From contig NC_083345.1 of the NCBI RefSeq assembly GCF_019175385.1, forward strand, positions 12,563,205-12,627,204: 64,000 nucleotides of DNA. Reading direction: 5' to 3'. Below the pieces are notes generated by a model. That model did no database searches and had not been told where the DNA came from. It was given only the letters and a program-made list of their open reading frames with translations. How positions within the stretch are numbered: position 1 is the first letter of the stretch; each line of letters begins with the position of its first letter. Of the stretch, positions 1 through 10,866 are shown piece after piece. The DNA is from Lycium barbarum (Eukaryota > Streptophyta > Magnoliopsida > Solanales > Solanaceae). The position numbers and the translations under genes are program-made.

Positions 1-736
1 CAACATCTACATAAATAATTTAAAATAAAACTTAAAACCTAAATTGATAACATTGTAAATTCAAAACATACAAACTTGAACTGCGAAATATTGCAAATCA
101 AAAGTTCAAAACATACAAATTAAATGGCTAATATTGATGGGCAAATTTAAAGAAGAGATAAACTTCAGAGTTCAATTTCGTGTCTTTCCACAAGTGCCTA
201 TGCAACACACCGGTACCTAAGCCTGTCAATTAGGCCGGGTCGCCCGGGACCGGCTCACCTAACCCGGCCCATAACCGGCCCGGCCCCCCAACCCGGTAAG
301 AGGGTGGTGGGCTGGGCCAGTGGAAAAAAATTAGGGGGTTGGGCCGGACATGCCATTTAGCCCCGTAGCTCGGCCCACCAACATCCCGGGTTCTGGCCCA
401 CCGGGGACCCTGCCCGGCCCGGCCCACTTCGAATTAATTTAAAAAAAAAAATTATTTAAGTGGTGTATTTGTGTATATCTTGTATATGTTAATGGTATAT
501 TTGTGTATGTCTTGCATGTGTTGTTGGAATGAAGACTCCCAACGGCTATTTAAGTGTTAAAATTTATAAAAAGTTGAGAATGTGATACAAGACTACATAA
601 GTAATTTAATATAAAACTTCAAACTTAAATTGATAACATTGAAAATTCAAAACATACATACTTGAGCGATTAACTTATTACAAATGAAAAGTTCAAAACG
701 CTAGCATCGATGGAGAATTTAAAGAAGAGATAAACT

Positions 737-940
737 TCAAAGTTCAATTTTGTGCCTATTGTCCAAATGCCTACGTAATGGACCGGTACCCCCAAAAATT
801 GGTTCGGATTTATAGAGATATATTTGACCACAATGTTGGCATTTAACATGTTCCTCGTCTACTCGCTCAAAATGCAACCACACCGGACTTGAAATTGATG
901 TTCGGACTGGAGTAGGAGGTGGAGGATTATCATTATCCAT
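737..940 (-). pseudogene. BED-type zinc finger remnant of a hAT transposase
   Basis: From the Met at 938-940 the - strand reads a 67-residue peptide with an acidic, proline-rich start. It is followed by SPVWLHFERV, a C-x2-C pair (CQHC) and H-x4-H near the end (HLDNRH). That spacing is a BED zinc finger, the DNA-binding N-terminus of plant hAT transposases. The frame can be opened further upstream to 1,072, but that part only translates a (GA)n microsatellite. A full transposase would need several hundred more residues including the hAT dimerisation domain; none follows, because the frame stops right after the finger. It is a fragment of transposon coding sequence, not a host gene. Confidence 0.65.
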
Positions 941-973
941 TAAATTTAAATTTTGAAATTTGAACTTGGAAGT

Positions 974-978
<5 letters not shown>

Positions 979-1004
<26 letters not shown>
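979..1004. repeat. (GA)n microsatellite
   Basis: About 13 uninterrupted GA units. It lies just 5' of the BED remnant on the - strand, where transposon leader sequence is expected. Confidence 0.9.
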
Positions 1005-1008
<4 letters not shown>

Positions 1009-1454
1009 GATGAGTAGGAAATTTAGGGAAAGAGGAGAGTAGGGAATTGTGAGATAATATGGAGAAGATCAATTATTTATAGATTGAAAATAGGGCCAAA
1101 GTATAATTTAAGGAACTTGATGGTTAAAATAAGTTGACAACAACTAGATTTTAAAGTAACAAACTTAATAAATTTTAGTATTAGAATTTTTTTAAAAAAT
1201 AATTAAAATCCGGTCCGGCCCACTAACTAAAATCTGGCCCGGCCCACTTAGCCCACTACGTACCCCTACCCGGGTAGGGGGCTGGGCCGGACACCCCTTT
1301 TCCTTATCCAACCTGGGCCCCAACCCGTCTCGCTAACTATGGTCCGACCCGGCCCTTGGGCCGACCCCACGTGACACCCATTTATATGGCCCGGCTCGGC
1401 CCACTTGACACCCTTACCGGTACTCCCCTCTACCGCCAACCCCCCAATAGGCTA

Positions 1455-1600
1455 ATACCCTGCGCTTCGGACTTGTGGTGATATATGTCACCATAATGTT
1501 GACATTAAACATATTCCTCATTACTCGCTCAAAATGCATCCACACCGCACTTGAAGTTGATCTTCAAACTCGAGGAGAAGGTGAAGGTGAAGTAATGTAC
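1455..1600 (-). pseudogene. Second, frameshifted BED-finger remnant
   Basis: This segment is paralogous to 800-900 and carries the same WxHFERV-coding stretch on the - strand. It then loses frame where the paralog has VDEEHVKCQHC. It belongs to the outer hAT copy. No usable reading frame remains. Confidence 0.5.
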
Positions 1601-2038
1601 ACTAGTTGAATAACAAATTTAGATAAATAGAGAATTGTGTGAAAATGAAGAAGAATGGAGGGGTATTTATAGTTTGAAAATATGACCAAAGTGTAGTTAT
1701 TCATAAATATAAGGGTTCAAATAAAATTGGCAATGACTAGTTTTTAAAATTTACAACGGCTAGCTTTTTGAATTTGACAACGACTAAACTTTTTTTTAGT
1801 TTAGCAATTTTATCATTAGATGTAAATGTTAATTTTATTATTATTAGTAAATGTAAATGTCTATTTTCGTATTATAACTTAAAAAAAAAAGGCCCGGCTC
1901 GGTTAGCCCGAAGTGTAGTCCCTATCCGGGTAGGGCTGGGCGGGACGCCCTTTTCTGTCCCCAAGCCCGGCCCGACCCCCATGTGACCCATGTTTTAATG
2001 GCCCGGCCCGGCCCAGTCCGGCCCACTTGATAGGCTTA

Positions 2039-2620
2039 CACCTTACTTTGTTGCTCTTTTATTGCTCACTCCTTACACTCTTCCTTGCACACTTATGTAT
2101 GTCGTGATTATTGAGTGAAAAGGAAAGTACAAGTTCAAACCAAATTTATAATATTCATTTTATCAGTTCAAATTCTGGGAATGTTTTTTTAAGATTGAGT
2201 TGCCTCAGCTAGCAAAATGCCCTCCAACTTTGGGGTTGCACTAATTGGGTGTTGACCGGTATTAAAAGTTACATATGAGTGAAATTTGGGGTATTAATTA
2301 ATAGTAATCGGGAGAAGACTCAACTATGTCACACTCATTTGTACTTTTCATACCCATCAACGCCCCATTAGTGTACTCTCTTTTAAACCCGTCTCTCTCT
2401 TTTTTCTTAAACAAATTTTATGTGTTTTTTTAAATCTTTTAAAGAGTCATAAAGTATGTGAAAATTGTGAATGATGTAGAATAAGCTTAGATTCATAATC
2501 CAATTAAATAAAAGAGCATAGTTTTCCATGTAAAATAATAATGCTATTAGTATACGGACAAACTTATCTTTATAAGCTTGTTACATAAAATTAGAAAAAA
2601 TGGAGAATTATATAGGAATT
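2039..2620. other. AT-rich spacer, no feature seen
   Basis: No reading frame with recognisable content and no clear terminal repeats. The stretch around 2,308-2,350 (GAAGACTCAACTATGTCAC) resembles the terminus of the MITE that follows and may be a fragment of a relative. Confidence 0.4.
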
Positions 2621-2853
2621 GGAAAAAGACTCAAATATGCCAAGAACTACGAAATGACTCATATATGCCACTTGTAAAATGGATGGTTTAGATAATGTCA
2701 CGTGACAAAATCTGATAGTAGTAGAGTTTTGTTAGTGAAAAATGGCATATATGATCTAAAATGGTAACGACCGTGGCATTTTTGAGCCAAACTATTAACG
2801 AGTGACATGAATGAACCTTTTCCGATAGTTCGATAACATATTTAGTCTTTTCC
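2621..2853. mobile_element. Short TIR element (MITE)
   Basis: The left end GGAAAAAGACTCAAATATG is matched by the inverted right end GGGAAAAGACTAAATATG over about 20 bp, enclosing roughly 230 bp without coding capacity. The target duplication is not clear, so the superfamily is left open. Confidence 0.45.
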
Positions 2854-2883
2854 CATTAAGGAATGTGAGATATTGTAAAGAAT

Positions 2884-3430
2884 GAATCTTGGGCTTAACT
2901 CAACCCTAAAAGCTAGCTTATGAGGGAAGGTTTGCCTAAGTCATTATAAGGAGTTCATGTTCCCATTCCATATCCAACGTGGGAATCTTGACAGATATTA
3001 CTCTCTCCTCACTATAGGGGGATGTACCATGCAGTTGATGGATTCAACTGAATTTATCATTTTCAACACAAAAAATAGATTTTAATATGAAGAATTACTA
3101 AAGGTCGACAAATATTTAATTACATATATATTATTTCGAAGTGCAATTGTTTAGTGGTAAGAATTAAGATGTAAGAATGTTAATTAAAGCTCAAAACCAT
3201 CAAATTTAAATCTTACATTCGCTTATGCTCCTCATGCCCAGGACTAAACAACTGGAATGTGGATAACATGAGGCTTAACATCAAGTTCTGACAGTATTTA
3301 TTAGAAAAGTGGATTATGGTTTAACTCAACGTTATAAGTTAGTTCATGAAGCGAGGTTTGTTTAAGATCATATGAGTAACATTCAACCAATGTACAATAC
3401 TCTAATACAAGAATCAAATCAAACGTGAAA
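2884..3430. repeat. Two diverged copies of a dispersed repeat
   Basis: Segments at about 2,884-3,010 and 3,305-3,430 share the layout GGCTTAACTCAA, then AAGCTAGCTTATGA, then a GAGGTTTG-like string. They are separated by about 300 bp of AT-rich DNA. A shorter relative occurs near 40,980-41,020. No class can be assigned from sequence alone. Confidence 0.35.
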
Positions 3431-3520
3431 AAATCGATATCCTACTGAAAATAAACAACTAACTTAGTTTGTAAACGATAAAAGGGGTAATTAATTAGAA
3501 GGAAAAAGGATAAACATTAA

Positions 3521-4441
3521 GGGTGTGTTTGGTATGAAGGAAAATGTTTTCTCGGAAAAGAAGTGATTTTCCTACTCATTTTATTGTGTTTGGTATGCAA
3601 GTTGGAAAATGTCATTTTAAGAGCATTCGCATATACTCAAAGCAAAACCACTATGAAGTTTTTGAATAAGGAGTGCAACTTTTGGTGGCGGGGAGCACGG
3701 GTTGGGAGGTGGGTGGTGCAAAAAACCAAAAAAAAAAAAAGCTTTTTTTAAAATGAAAACTAAATTTTTTGGAGGGTGGTGGGGGGTGTTGTAAAAAACC
3801 AAGAAAAAGAAAAAAAATTAAAAATTAAAATTAATTTGTTTTGGAGGGGGTGGGGTTGTGGGGGGAGGGGCTGGCTGGTGTAAAAATCCAAAAAAAAAAA
3901 ACTTTAAAACTTTTGTTTTTCACTTTTTCGGAGGGGTTGGTTGTTGGTTGTTGGTTTTTGCAAAAAACCAAAAAAAATAAAAAGAGTTAAAAAAACTCTT
4001 TATCTTGAAAAAATAAAAAATCGAGGTGGGTGGTGAGAAATTTTTTCCATTTCTTATAAATTCTTTATCAAAATGAAAAATAAAATATATAAAAAGAAAA
4101 TTCGAAGGGGATGGGTGGTGGAAGGTGGGGTGTGGGTGTTGGGGTTGGGGGGTTTTGGGGTATAGTAGGGTGGGGTGTGGTTTTAGGTTTTGGGTGGAGT
4201 GGGGTGGTGGGCAGGGAGGGGTGGGGTTGGGTTTGTTGGTGTGGGGGTGGAGTTGGGAGTTGTGGGGATGTGGCATGCGGGGTAGTTGGGGAATGCATTG
4301 GTGTGTTTTTGTTAATCCGGAAAAGATTTTTCCTCAAATTTTTATGGAAAACATTTTTCTTAGGAAAATATTTTCTAAGATCTTAAGTGCAACCAAACAA
4401 GAGAAAATAGGAAAACATTTTCCGTCATACTAAACACACCC
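3521..4441. mobile_element. PIF/Harbinger-like (Tourist type) element with GT-rich repetitive core
   Basis: The termini are GGGTGTGTTTGGTATGAAGG and, inverted, GGGTGTGTTTAGTATGACGG. The TIR extends about 35 bp and is flanked by TAA (3,518-3,520 and 4,442-4,444), the 3-bp duplication of PIF/Harbinger elements. The core is four or so imperfect units alternating GGAGGGTGGTGGGG-like tracts with AAAAACCAAAAAA tracts, then a G-rich stretch at 4,105-4,290. The long proline- or glycine-rich open frames here only reflect this composition. Related copies lie at 38,344-38,920 and 43,614-43,655. Confidence 0.7.
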
Positions 4442-4444
4442 TAA

Positions 4445-4552
4445 AAAAATCGTCCATGCAACCGCACGCTAGTTCCACATATGTACTTGGAAGATAGAAA
4501 TGAGAAAGTGTCCACAACAACTTAGCACTTTGCAGTGAATCACACTCATTCT
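4445..4552. repeat. Fragment of the duplicated Ca2+-ATPase-array spacer (copy 0, part 1)
   Basis: The DNA immediately right of the PIF element (CGTCCATGCAACCGCACGC onward, through TACTTGGAAGATAGAAATGA) is nearly identical to 38,924-39,020 and 43,665-43,760. There too it follows the right end of the same PIF element. The three loci therefore descend from one ancestral sequence that already carried the insertion. Confidence 0.7.
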
Positions 4553-5070
4553 GAATTCATTTATTCTAAATCTCCGTTCCTACATAATTGAATCAACAAC
4601 TTAGGAGTTGATTAAGAGTATGAAATTCATGAATTAAATGATTGAGTGGTTGGTTCATTCTCTTTTGACTAAACAAAATCATTGTGGTGACTTGTTTAAA
4701 GAGTGGAGCCAAATAAAGCTTGTAGCTTTGCTAATTAATCTCATCACCTTCTTCTTTATTGGATAAGGAATAATGGCTCCATTAAGGTCTAATTTTTCAA
4801 AGATTTCTTGGTGTTAAAGTTTAATTCGAATTCAAAGATGGCCAAGTTTAGAATATTAGTTTCCAAACTAATCATCATTTCCTTTGGAATTCTGGGATGC
4901 TTTTTACATGGTATAAAATAACATGTGGACCAATATGCCTTTGATCAATTGGAGTACCTTTTAAAAGAGGGTTGTTGTAAGTCTTGAGTCTATTCTATAA
5001 TATGTACCTAACACTTTAGATTATACTACATCTATATATATGTAGTTGTGTTTGGATACTCTTTTTATGC

Positions 5071-5139
<69 letters not shown>

Positions 5140-7120
5140 TATATGTATATGTATGTACTATGTTCAAAACACGATTAATATATCATTGTAGTTTGTGCTT
5201 TGTATCTAAAACTTTATTATATTAGTGTTTGCTACAAATACAAAATCGGCAAATTTATTAATATTTTTTAAAAGAGAAGACTTGTTTAAAAGAAAACTAT
5301 TTTCCTCTCTTTGAGCTAAAACAATAGCAATATTTAAGCATCAGTTGATACTTTCAATTTTAATTCGATTAATTTAAGGTGTAAAATACTTATTATTTTT
5401 TATCAAATTTTGATTTGGATAATTCTAATTCAAATTATTAAATTAATTTTATGTGTTTAAAACGAAACAAAGTAGAAATTGATTTTTTATTTAAACGAAG
5501 AAATGCTATTTTTTAATTTTTGGTAAATATTCTCGGTTTAGCTCATTTTACTTGTCATGTTGTCTTTTGCATGATTTTTTTAAGAAAACGTTGATTAGAA
5601 TTATAATTTGACTAATTTACCTTATTCATTATTTGATCTCCATTTGATATTTTTTTTTACGACATTAATCTCTTTTCACATTTATTAGAGTAAGAATAAA
5701 AATAAAAAAGTAATTAAATTCTATCTTATTTTAAAATATAAATATTTTAAGTATATTTATATTAGTATTATTTGAGTATTATTCTACATAAATTATATGT
5801 ATAATAAAGCTTTTTTCAATAAAAATATATAATCTTATTTGCCAAATATAGTGTATAGGTAAAAGTAAATAAATAATATATTTTAAGGAGATAAGATAAT
5901 TATTTTTATTTATATAGATGTATCATATTTTAATTTTCATAATAAAATAATAAAATAACAAAGAAAATTAATAAGACATTTTATTAATAGGTGAAAATTA
6001 TTCACGGAAGAATGGAACAAACAATATATACATTGTTAGTGTAAAGAAGTTTTTCACTATCAAATTTCATTTATTTATTGTGCGTAATCTGCCTTATTTT
6101 AATATTATAAATCTCATTTGATATTTTTTGAATGATGTGGATAGGTGAATACCTTTTAAATATTTATTAGTATCTTGTTTATTATTCTATTACAATAACT
6201 CTTTTGTATGGTAATTACATGTGCAAATAATAGTTAATTTTAACTTTTCTGTGTACATTTCGTTTCAATAAGATAAAATTAGAAATATCACCTCATTAAA
6301 AAATGAAACAGAAATGAGTATCATCAACAATGACACAAAACATTTAAGAGGAGCACTTGTAGTGGGGTAACGTGGGGCCACGTGAGATGTCACATCAATT
6401 GAGACACACTTGACATTTAGAAAAAGAGGCTTGGATTTTTTATCATAAGAAATTTAATTATTAACTTATATGCCAACTCTTCTTTCTCCTTACTTTGCTA
6501 TGAAAAAACCTTCGATTCACTTGATATTGTAAGGATTTGCTATTGTAGTTAAAACTATATGAGAAGATAGAGATGCATCCTGTACGTACACATAGACATA
6601 CATATGCAGCAACGTTGGTTAAAAAGGGGAAAAAAGAAATATGAGAAGTACACTTTGTTGTTCCCAGACGGACCAAACTTCTATCACTTAACTGATAATA
6701 TGAACTCTGTAATTATGAAGGAACATTAAGAATTTATGGAGACTTTTCCATAGCAACGTGTTAACAGCATGTAACACATATCCAAGTATTGCCACCTAAT
6801 CAATTTTCAAGAAAAGATATCAAAACCAAATTGGAAAACAAATAAAGTAAAATAGGCATCCTTCCATTAGCTTACACGTAACTAATTGTACATGTGGGTT
6901 TGGCCCACTTCATTCATCACCTTTATATATAGTTAAGTCTATTCACTTAAAAACAAATCACAAAGGGGCTTCGGTTTTTTTGTCATAAGAAATTTATGTC
7001 CAAGCTTTGAGGCTTAAAAACACAAGTGTGCAATGCATGAATTTTTGTAAAATGACTGTGATGCCCCTCAAAATTGCCAAGCAAGCATGTTGACGATCCT
7101 GCCAAGTGTTCATAAATTTA
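4553..7120. other. Gene-free AT-rich spacer with an (AC)n(AT)n microsatellite
   Basis: Positions 5,070-5,137 hold a compound (AC)n(AT)n microsatellite. The rest is AT-rich with no credible reading frame. A string ATCATAAGAAATTT recurs at about 6,440 and 6,980, and a G-box-like GCCACGTGAG lies near 6,377. Neither can be tied to a gene. Confidence 0.5.
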
Positions 7121-7728
7121 AGCTAGTGTTTGGCTATAAATTTTGGATCAGATTTGAAAAATATATCTTTAAACATGTGCTTGGTCATAAATTTTGGATT
7201 AAATTTTGAAAATCTTGTCTTGAAAAAAATTTTAAAGACCCGTTTGGCCAAGCTTCTAAAAACAGCTCATTTTAAAAAGTACTTTTCAAAAAAGTACTTT
7301 TGGCTAAAAGCAGTTTGTGTTTGGCCAATTAATTTAAAAAATACTTTTGAGAAGCAATTAGTGTTTGGCCAAGCTTTTAAAAAGTGTTTATATGTGTAAT
7401 TTTCTCAAAAGTGCTTTGCAAAAAAGTGCTTTTGAGCAAAAGCTATTTTTTTTAGCTTCTGAAAAACTGCTTCTGCTACTCCCCAAAAGCACTTATTTTC
7501 TCTCAAAAGCTTGGTCAAACACCTCACTTTTTTTTTAAATAAGCACTTATTGAAAAAATAAGTACTTTAGGGGAAAAAATAAGTTTGGCTAAACAGGCTA
7601 TAAGTCCCAAAAACTGGTCTCCGCTCACAAAACTTCTAAATTTTCCAAGTCAAATGCATGTTTACACAACTTAAAGTTTAAAAAACACAATTCAAAAACT
7701 CAAAAAATCTATAGCCAAAAGGAAGCCA
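7121..7728. mobile_element. Outer MITE-like element, split by a second one
   Basis: The left end GCTAGTGTTTGGCTATAAA pairs with the inverted right end GGCTTCCTTTTGGCTATAG, with weaker pairing continuing inward. It has no coding capacity. The interior from about 7,234 to 7,603 is a separate TIR element, so this is a nested pair. Confidence 0.45.
7234..7603. mobile_element. Inner MITE-like element
   Basis: The left end ACCCGTTTGGCCAAGCTT is matched by the inverted right end AGCCTGTTTAGCCAAAC. The interior is rich in AAAGTACTTTT and AAGCACTTTT motifs in both orientations, which lets most of it fold back. Elements with CCCGTTTGGCCAA ends are abundant in Solanaceae DNA. Confidence 0.5.
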
Positions 7729-8609
7729 ATTTTTTTAAGCGGATTTAATTAAATGATTTTAAAATTTATGTTCTAAAATAAGTTATATTTTTGTGTGCTA
7801 TTAAATCATGTCATTAAGAATCAAACAAATATCTGATAATTATTATTAACATGGGTGAAAATATTATCCAGAACAACAACAATTTAATAATCAATACAAA
7901 TTTATTAACTATTTCTGAATAATATGTGATAAAGATTTTTAAAAAATTGGGTTAATCTGATATTTTTTTGAATAATTTAATTTGTAATCTATTTTTGAGT
8001 TGTCTACCTTAAATGTTGTGTACTCGAGCAAAGCGTAAATGACTTTGTTTCTTTAATGTTTTTTTTTCATGAGCCTTTATTAATTTTTGGGAATATATAG
8101 TTAGTACTTTGGTTTGAGAAGTTAAAAAAGAAGAGATATGCACTGTCATTACAGTGACATCAGCAACTTAGGGGAATGAAACGAAAAAGAACAAATTGTG
8201 GGTCCACCATGAAATGTAATCTTTCAACGTGCTAGATAACGAAAATGCCCCTCAGATATATAGAAGGACGGATGACGATCAATGACGACGAAAAAAGGCA
8301 CCAACTGATGCTTATATATATAGTAGTAAAGTAAAGTGTAAATGTCTTTGGTATATAATAGTCGATTGCATTAAACTTCTTCCAGATGGAGTAGTTTATT
8401 CTGCAATATTCCTTTTTATATAAACCTGAAAAATTGACAATGTACTCCGTATATAATTTAAACGCAACCTTCACTGAACTTCCCTTAAAGAATTTTTAAA
8501 ACAAACTTCCTTCTAATTTCTCTATTATGAGGATATTGCATTGAACTAAACCTTCTTAAAAATTTCTAAAAAAAAAAATAGAATAGTTCTAGGGAATTTA
8601 TCCAACATT
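7729..8609. other. AT-rich spacer, no feature seen
   Basis: No recognisable gene or terminal repeats. The longest open frames are short and AT-driven. Confidence 0.4.
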
Positions 8610-8985
8610 GGGGTTAATTTGCACGATCGTCCTTACTCGGGGGTGGTCTTTAATTTTTGCCTTTTTCCTAATATACCCTGAGGTTCTGGGTTCGAACCCC
8701 AACTCAGTCAAAAAACAAATTCGCAAGACAGAGTTTCGTTGCAAAATTAGGCTTATTCGGGCAAAAGTTAAGTCTTAAGGTACAATTTTTTTCTTTTTTG
8801 ACTTAAGGCGGACTTGTCGCGAAGTCTTGCCTTGCGACTTTTCTTTTTTAATTGAGCATGGGTTCAAACCCAGAATCTAGAGATATTTCTGCTTTAAGCG
8901 AAGGATGAAAATTAAAAACCAACAATTTGCCGGAGAAAAATTAAATACCCTTTGAAGGGAATCCGTGCCAAAAAAATGAAGATCG
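8610..8985. repeat. TIR repeat family, copy 1
   Basis: The left arm holds GGGGGTGGTCTTTAATTTTT and a GGTTCGAACCCC motif. The right arm holds, inverted, the same plan (AAGCGAAGGATGAAAATTAA ... CAACAATTTGCC). Two more copies follow at 10,095-10,440 and 10,445-10,866. The middle carries GGCAGAGTTT-like strings that also recur in the other copies. It is non-coding. Confidence 0.5.
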
Positions 8986-9398
8986 GTAAGTTGCATTTTG
9001 CAGGCCCACTTTTCTGCAGAGTGGCTAAATCAAGTTGGCCCAACTTGATTTAGCCCATATCAATACCCAATAACTCATGCAGGTTGGCCCAAGTAAAAAA
9101 GCACTGCATATGACAGTTTTATGAGCATTTTACATAAATAGAAAACATTTGGGGTTTAATCAAACAGCATAGCTAATGTTTCAATATTTACGTTCTGTAG
9201 CAAATCAGCCCAGCTCCCACATGTGTATTCAATTTTTTTTCTTTTAGTTGTATTCATGAATACAACAATTTTTTTTCCCACTGTATTCATAAAATAGCTA
9301 TTTGTATTCATAAATTGACTTGTTGTATTCATGAATACAACGAGTAAAAACTGAATACATATACACCAATTATTCCACAAAAACATCATATTTTTCAG

Positions 9399-9645
9399 TA
9401 TGTATACAACAGATACAGACGAAAAATACAGTATAAAACATTCATACACCAAAAATTAACAAATATGCCATATTTTCCGATATGTATACAACAAATACAG
9501 GCGAAAAATACTATATAAAACATAGATACACCAAAAAATTAACAAATACCCCATTTTTTTTGGCATGTATACAATAAATACAACCGAAAAATATTGTATA
9601 CACGGTAAATATACAACAAATACTCCAAAAAATCTAGACTTTTTC
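9399..9645. repeat. About 82-bp tandem repeat, three units
   Basis: Units begin at 9,399, 9,481 and 9,564, each with TATGTATACAACAAATACAG-like sequence, then CGAAAAATA and CACCAAAAATTAACAAATA. A partial fourth follows. It lies inside the TIR element and produces spurious open frames on the - strand. Confidence 0.75.
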
Positions 9646-9936
9646 AGATCTGACCGGAAAAAAATTCCGGCAAATACAACGACGACATTTTTTTTTCTGA
9701 CGTAGATCTGATTTTTTTTTTTCATTTTGGTACCGGAAAAGAAAGGAAAAAAGGGTACGGCCGAAGAAGAAAGGGAAAAGGGGAAGGGGCTGGCAGTGAC
9801 GATGGCAAAGGGGCACGACATTTCGCCGAAGCTCCGATAGTCAGTGGTGGCAGGCGACGAAGCAGTGGGGAGAAGAGGGGGAGAGAGATGGGAGGATTGG
9901 GTTGGAAGTGAATAGTGTGATGGGTATTCTATTTTG

Positions 9937-9938
<2 letters not shown>

Positions 9939-9970
<32 letters not shown>
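9939..9970. repeat. (AT)n microsatellite
   Basis: About 16 TA units next to the right arm of the TIR element. Confidence 0.9.
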
Positions 9971-9974
<4 letters not shown>

Positions 9975-10094
9975 CTAAATGCCATTAATACACACATGTT
10001 TGCTATAAGAAGTAATTAAGCTAAACTATAGCTACTAAATGTCAATACCCACTATATGTTTATTATGTCATGTAGTTATCCCTAGTTTTTTTTT

Positions 10095-10440
10095 TTTATT
10101 ATTTTTTTCGTGGATTGCCCTTCATTTGGGGTGGTCTTTAAGGTTTGCCCTTCGCTAGGGATCTTTTGATAACGGGTTAGAACCTCTGCTCAGTAATTCT
10201 TTTTTTCCGCAAGGCAGAAGTTATAAAAAAGGCAGAATTTATGCCTTAAGGCAGAATTTGCAAATTCTACCTATAACTCTGCCTTTTTCTGAACTTATGC
10301 CTTGCGAAAAAAAATTAATTTTTGCCTGAGTGGGGTTTTGAACCAGTGACCAAGCAGTCACCTTAGCGAAGGACAAACTTTAAAGACCACAATTTTGAAG
10401 GACAAAACTTAAAGACCACCTCGTAATAAAGGCATTTCTG
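10095..10440. repeat. TIR repeat family, copy 2
   Basis: It shows the same plan as 8,610-8,985: GGGGTGGTCTTTAAGGTTTG at the left, GGCAGAATTTGCAAATTC in the middle, and CTTAAAGACCACCTCG at the right as the inverse of the left arm. Confidence 0.5.
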
Positions 10441-10444
10441 CTGA

Positions 10445-10866
10445 TTGCTCATTTTATTTTATTTTGCGCGAATTCTCCTTCGAAGGCACTTGTCTTTAAT
10501 TTTTACCCCTTAAATTGTTGGGCTTTAATTTTTTCCCTTTGCCTAAAACTGATGGGTTCCGGGTTCGAATCCCCGCTCAATTAAAAGTTAAAATAAAATT
10601 TAAAAAATTGCAACAAACTCAACCTTAAGGTAGAGTTTGCATCCACACTCTGTCTTAAGGGATAGTTTATTATCGCAAATTCTGCCTTAAGCTAGAATTT
10701 TGCAGGTAAAATTTGCCTTGTGATTTTTAGATTTTTGACTGAATAGGATACGAAACCCGAACCCATGAATTTTTAAGCGAAAGACAAAAATTAAGGACCA
10801 ACAATTTGAGGGGGAAAAACTTAAAGAGCACCCCCGAATAAGGGAAATAGTGCAAATTGCCCTAAC
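10445..10866. repeat. TIR repeat family, copy 3
   Basis: Directly adjacent to copy 2. The left arm has CTTTAATTTTTACCCCTTAA and GGGTTCGAATCCCCGCTCAA. The right arm reads the inverse (AATTAAGGACCAACAATTTG ... AGAGCACCCCCGAATAAGGG). The arms carry a GGTTCGAATCC string identical in form to the pol III B box, but no A box was found at tRNA spacing. Confidence 0.5.

Larger units (their letters stand above)
218..1416. mobile_element. Nested non-autonomous hAT-like element with 8-bp target duplication
   Basis: The left end reads TAAGCCTGTCAA and the right end, inverted, reads TAAGGGTGTCAA. Both run into GGCCCGGCCC-rich subterminal tracts at 225-430 and 1,205-1,415. The flanks are CCGGTACC (210-217) and CCGGTACT (1,417-1,424), an 8-bp duplication with one mismatch, as expected for hAT. 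It holds a BED zinc-finger remnant on the - strand but no dimerisation domain, so it is probably mobilised in trans, if at all. Confidence 0.65.
1..2038. mobile_element. Older hAT-like element (left end outside the window), host of a nested relative
   Basis: The right terminus at about 2,001-2,038 is a GGCCCGGCCC-rich tract ending in CACTTGATAGGCTTA. This is the inverse of the left terminus of the nested element at 218 (TAAGCCTGTCAATTAGGCC). Such GGCCC-rich, TGTCAA-containing ends are typical of plant hAT elements. The segment 1-217 matches 585-800 inside the nested copy, so two members of one family overlap here. The left end would lie some 365 bp before the window, judging by the nested copy. 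No transposase catalytic domain is visible, so the copy is non-autonomous or decayed. Confidence 0.6.
9124..10085. mobile_element. Mutator-like TIR element carrying tandem repeats
   Basis: The left end (about 9,124-9,230) and inverted right end (about 9,985-10,085) align weakly over about 100 bp. Shared landmarks are TACATAAAT/TACATGACAT, TAGCTAATGTTT/TAGCTATAGTTT, TGTAGCAAA/TATAGCAAA and ACATGTGTATT/ATGTGTGTATT. Long diverged TIRs suggest a MULE relative. There is no transposase. The boundaries are estimates, and no clean 9-bp duplication could be read. Confidence 0.45.

Noticed and set aside
230..427. 65-codon frame on the - strand
   Set aside because: It translates the GGCCCGGCCC subterminal tract of the hAT element; no protein family fits.
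3920..4433. Overlapping open frames of about 90-120 codons, proline- or glycine-rich, on both strands
   Set aside because: They translate the GT-rich repetitive core of the PIF element. Composition is extreme, frames overlap on both strands, and the copy at 38.7 kb does not preserve them.
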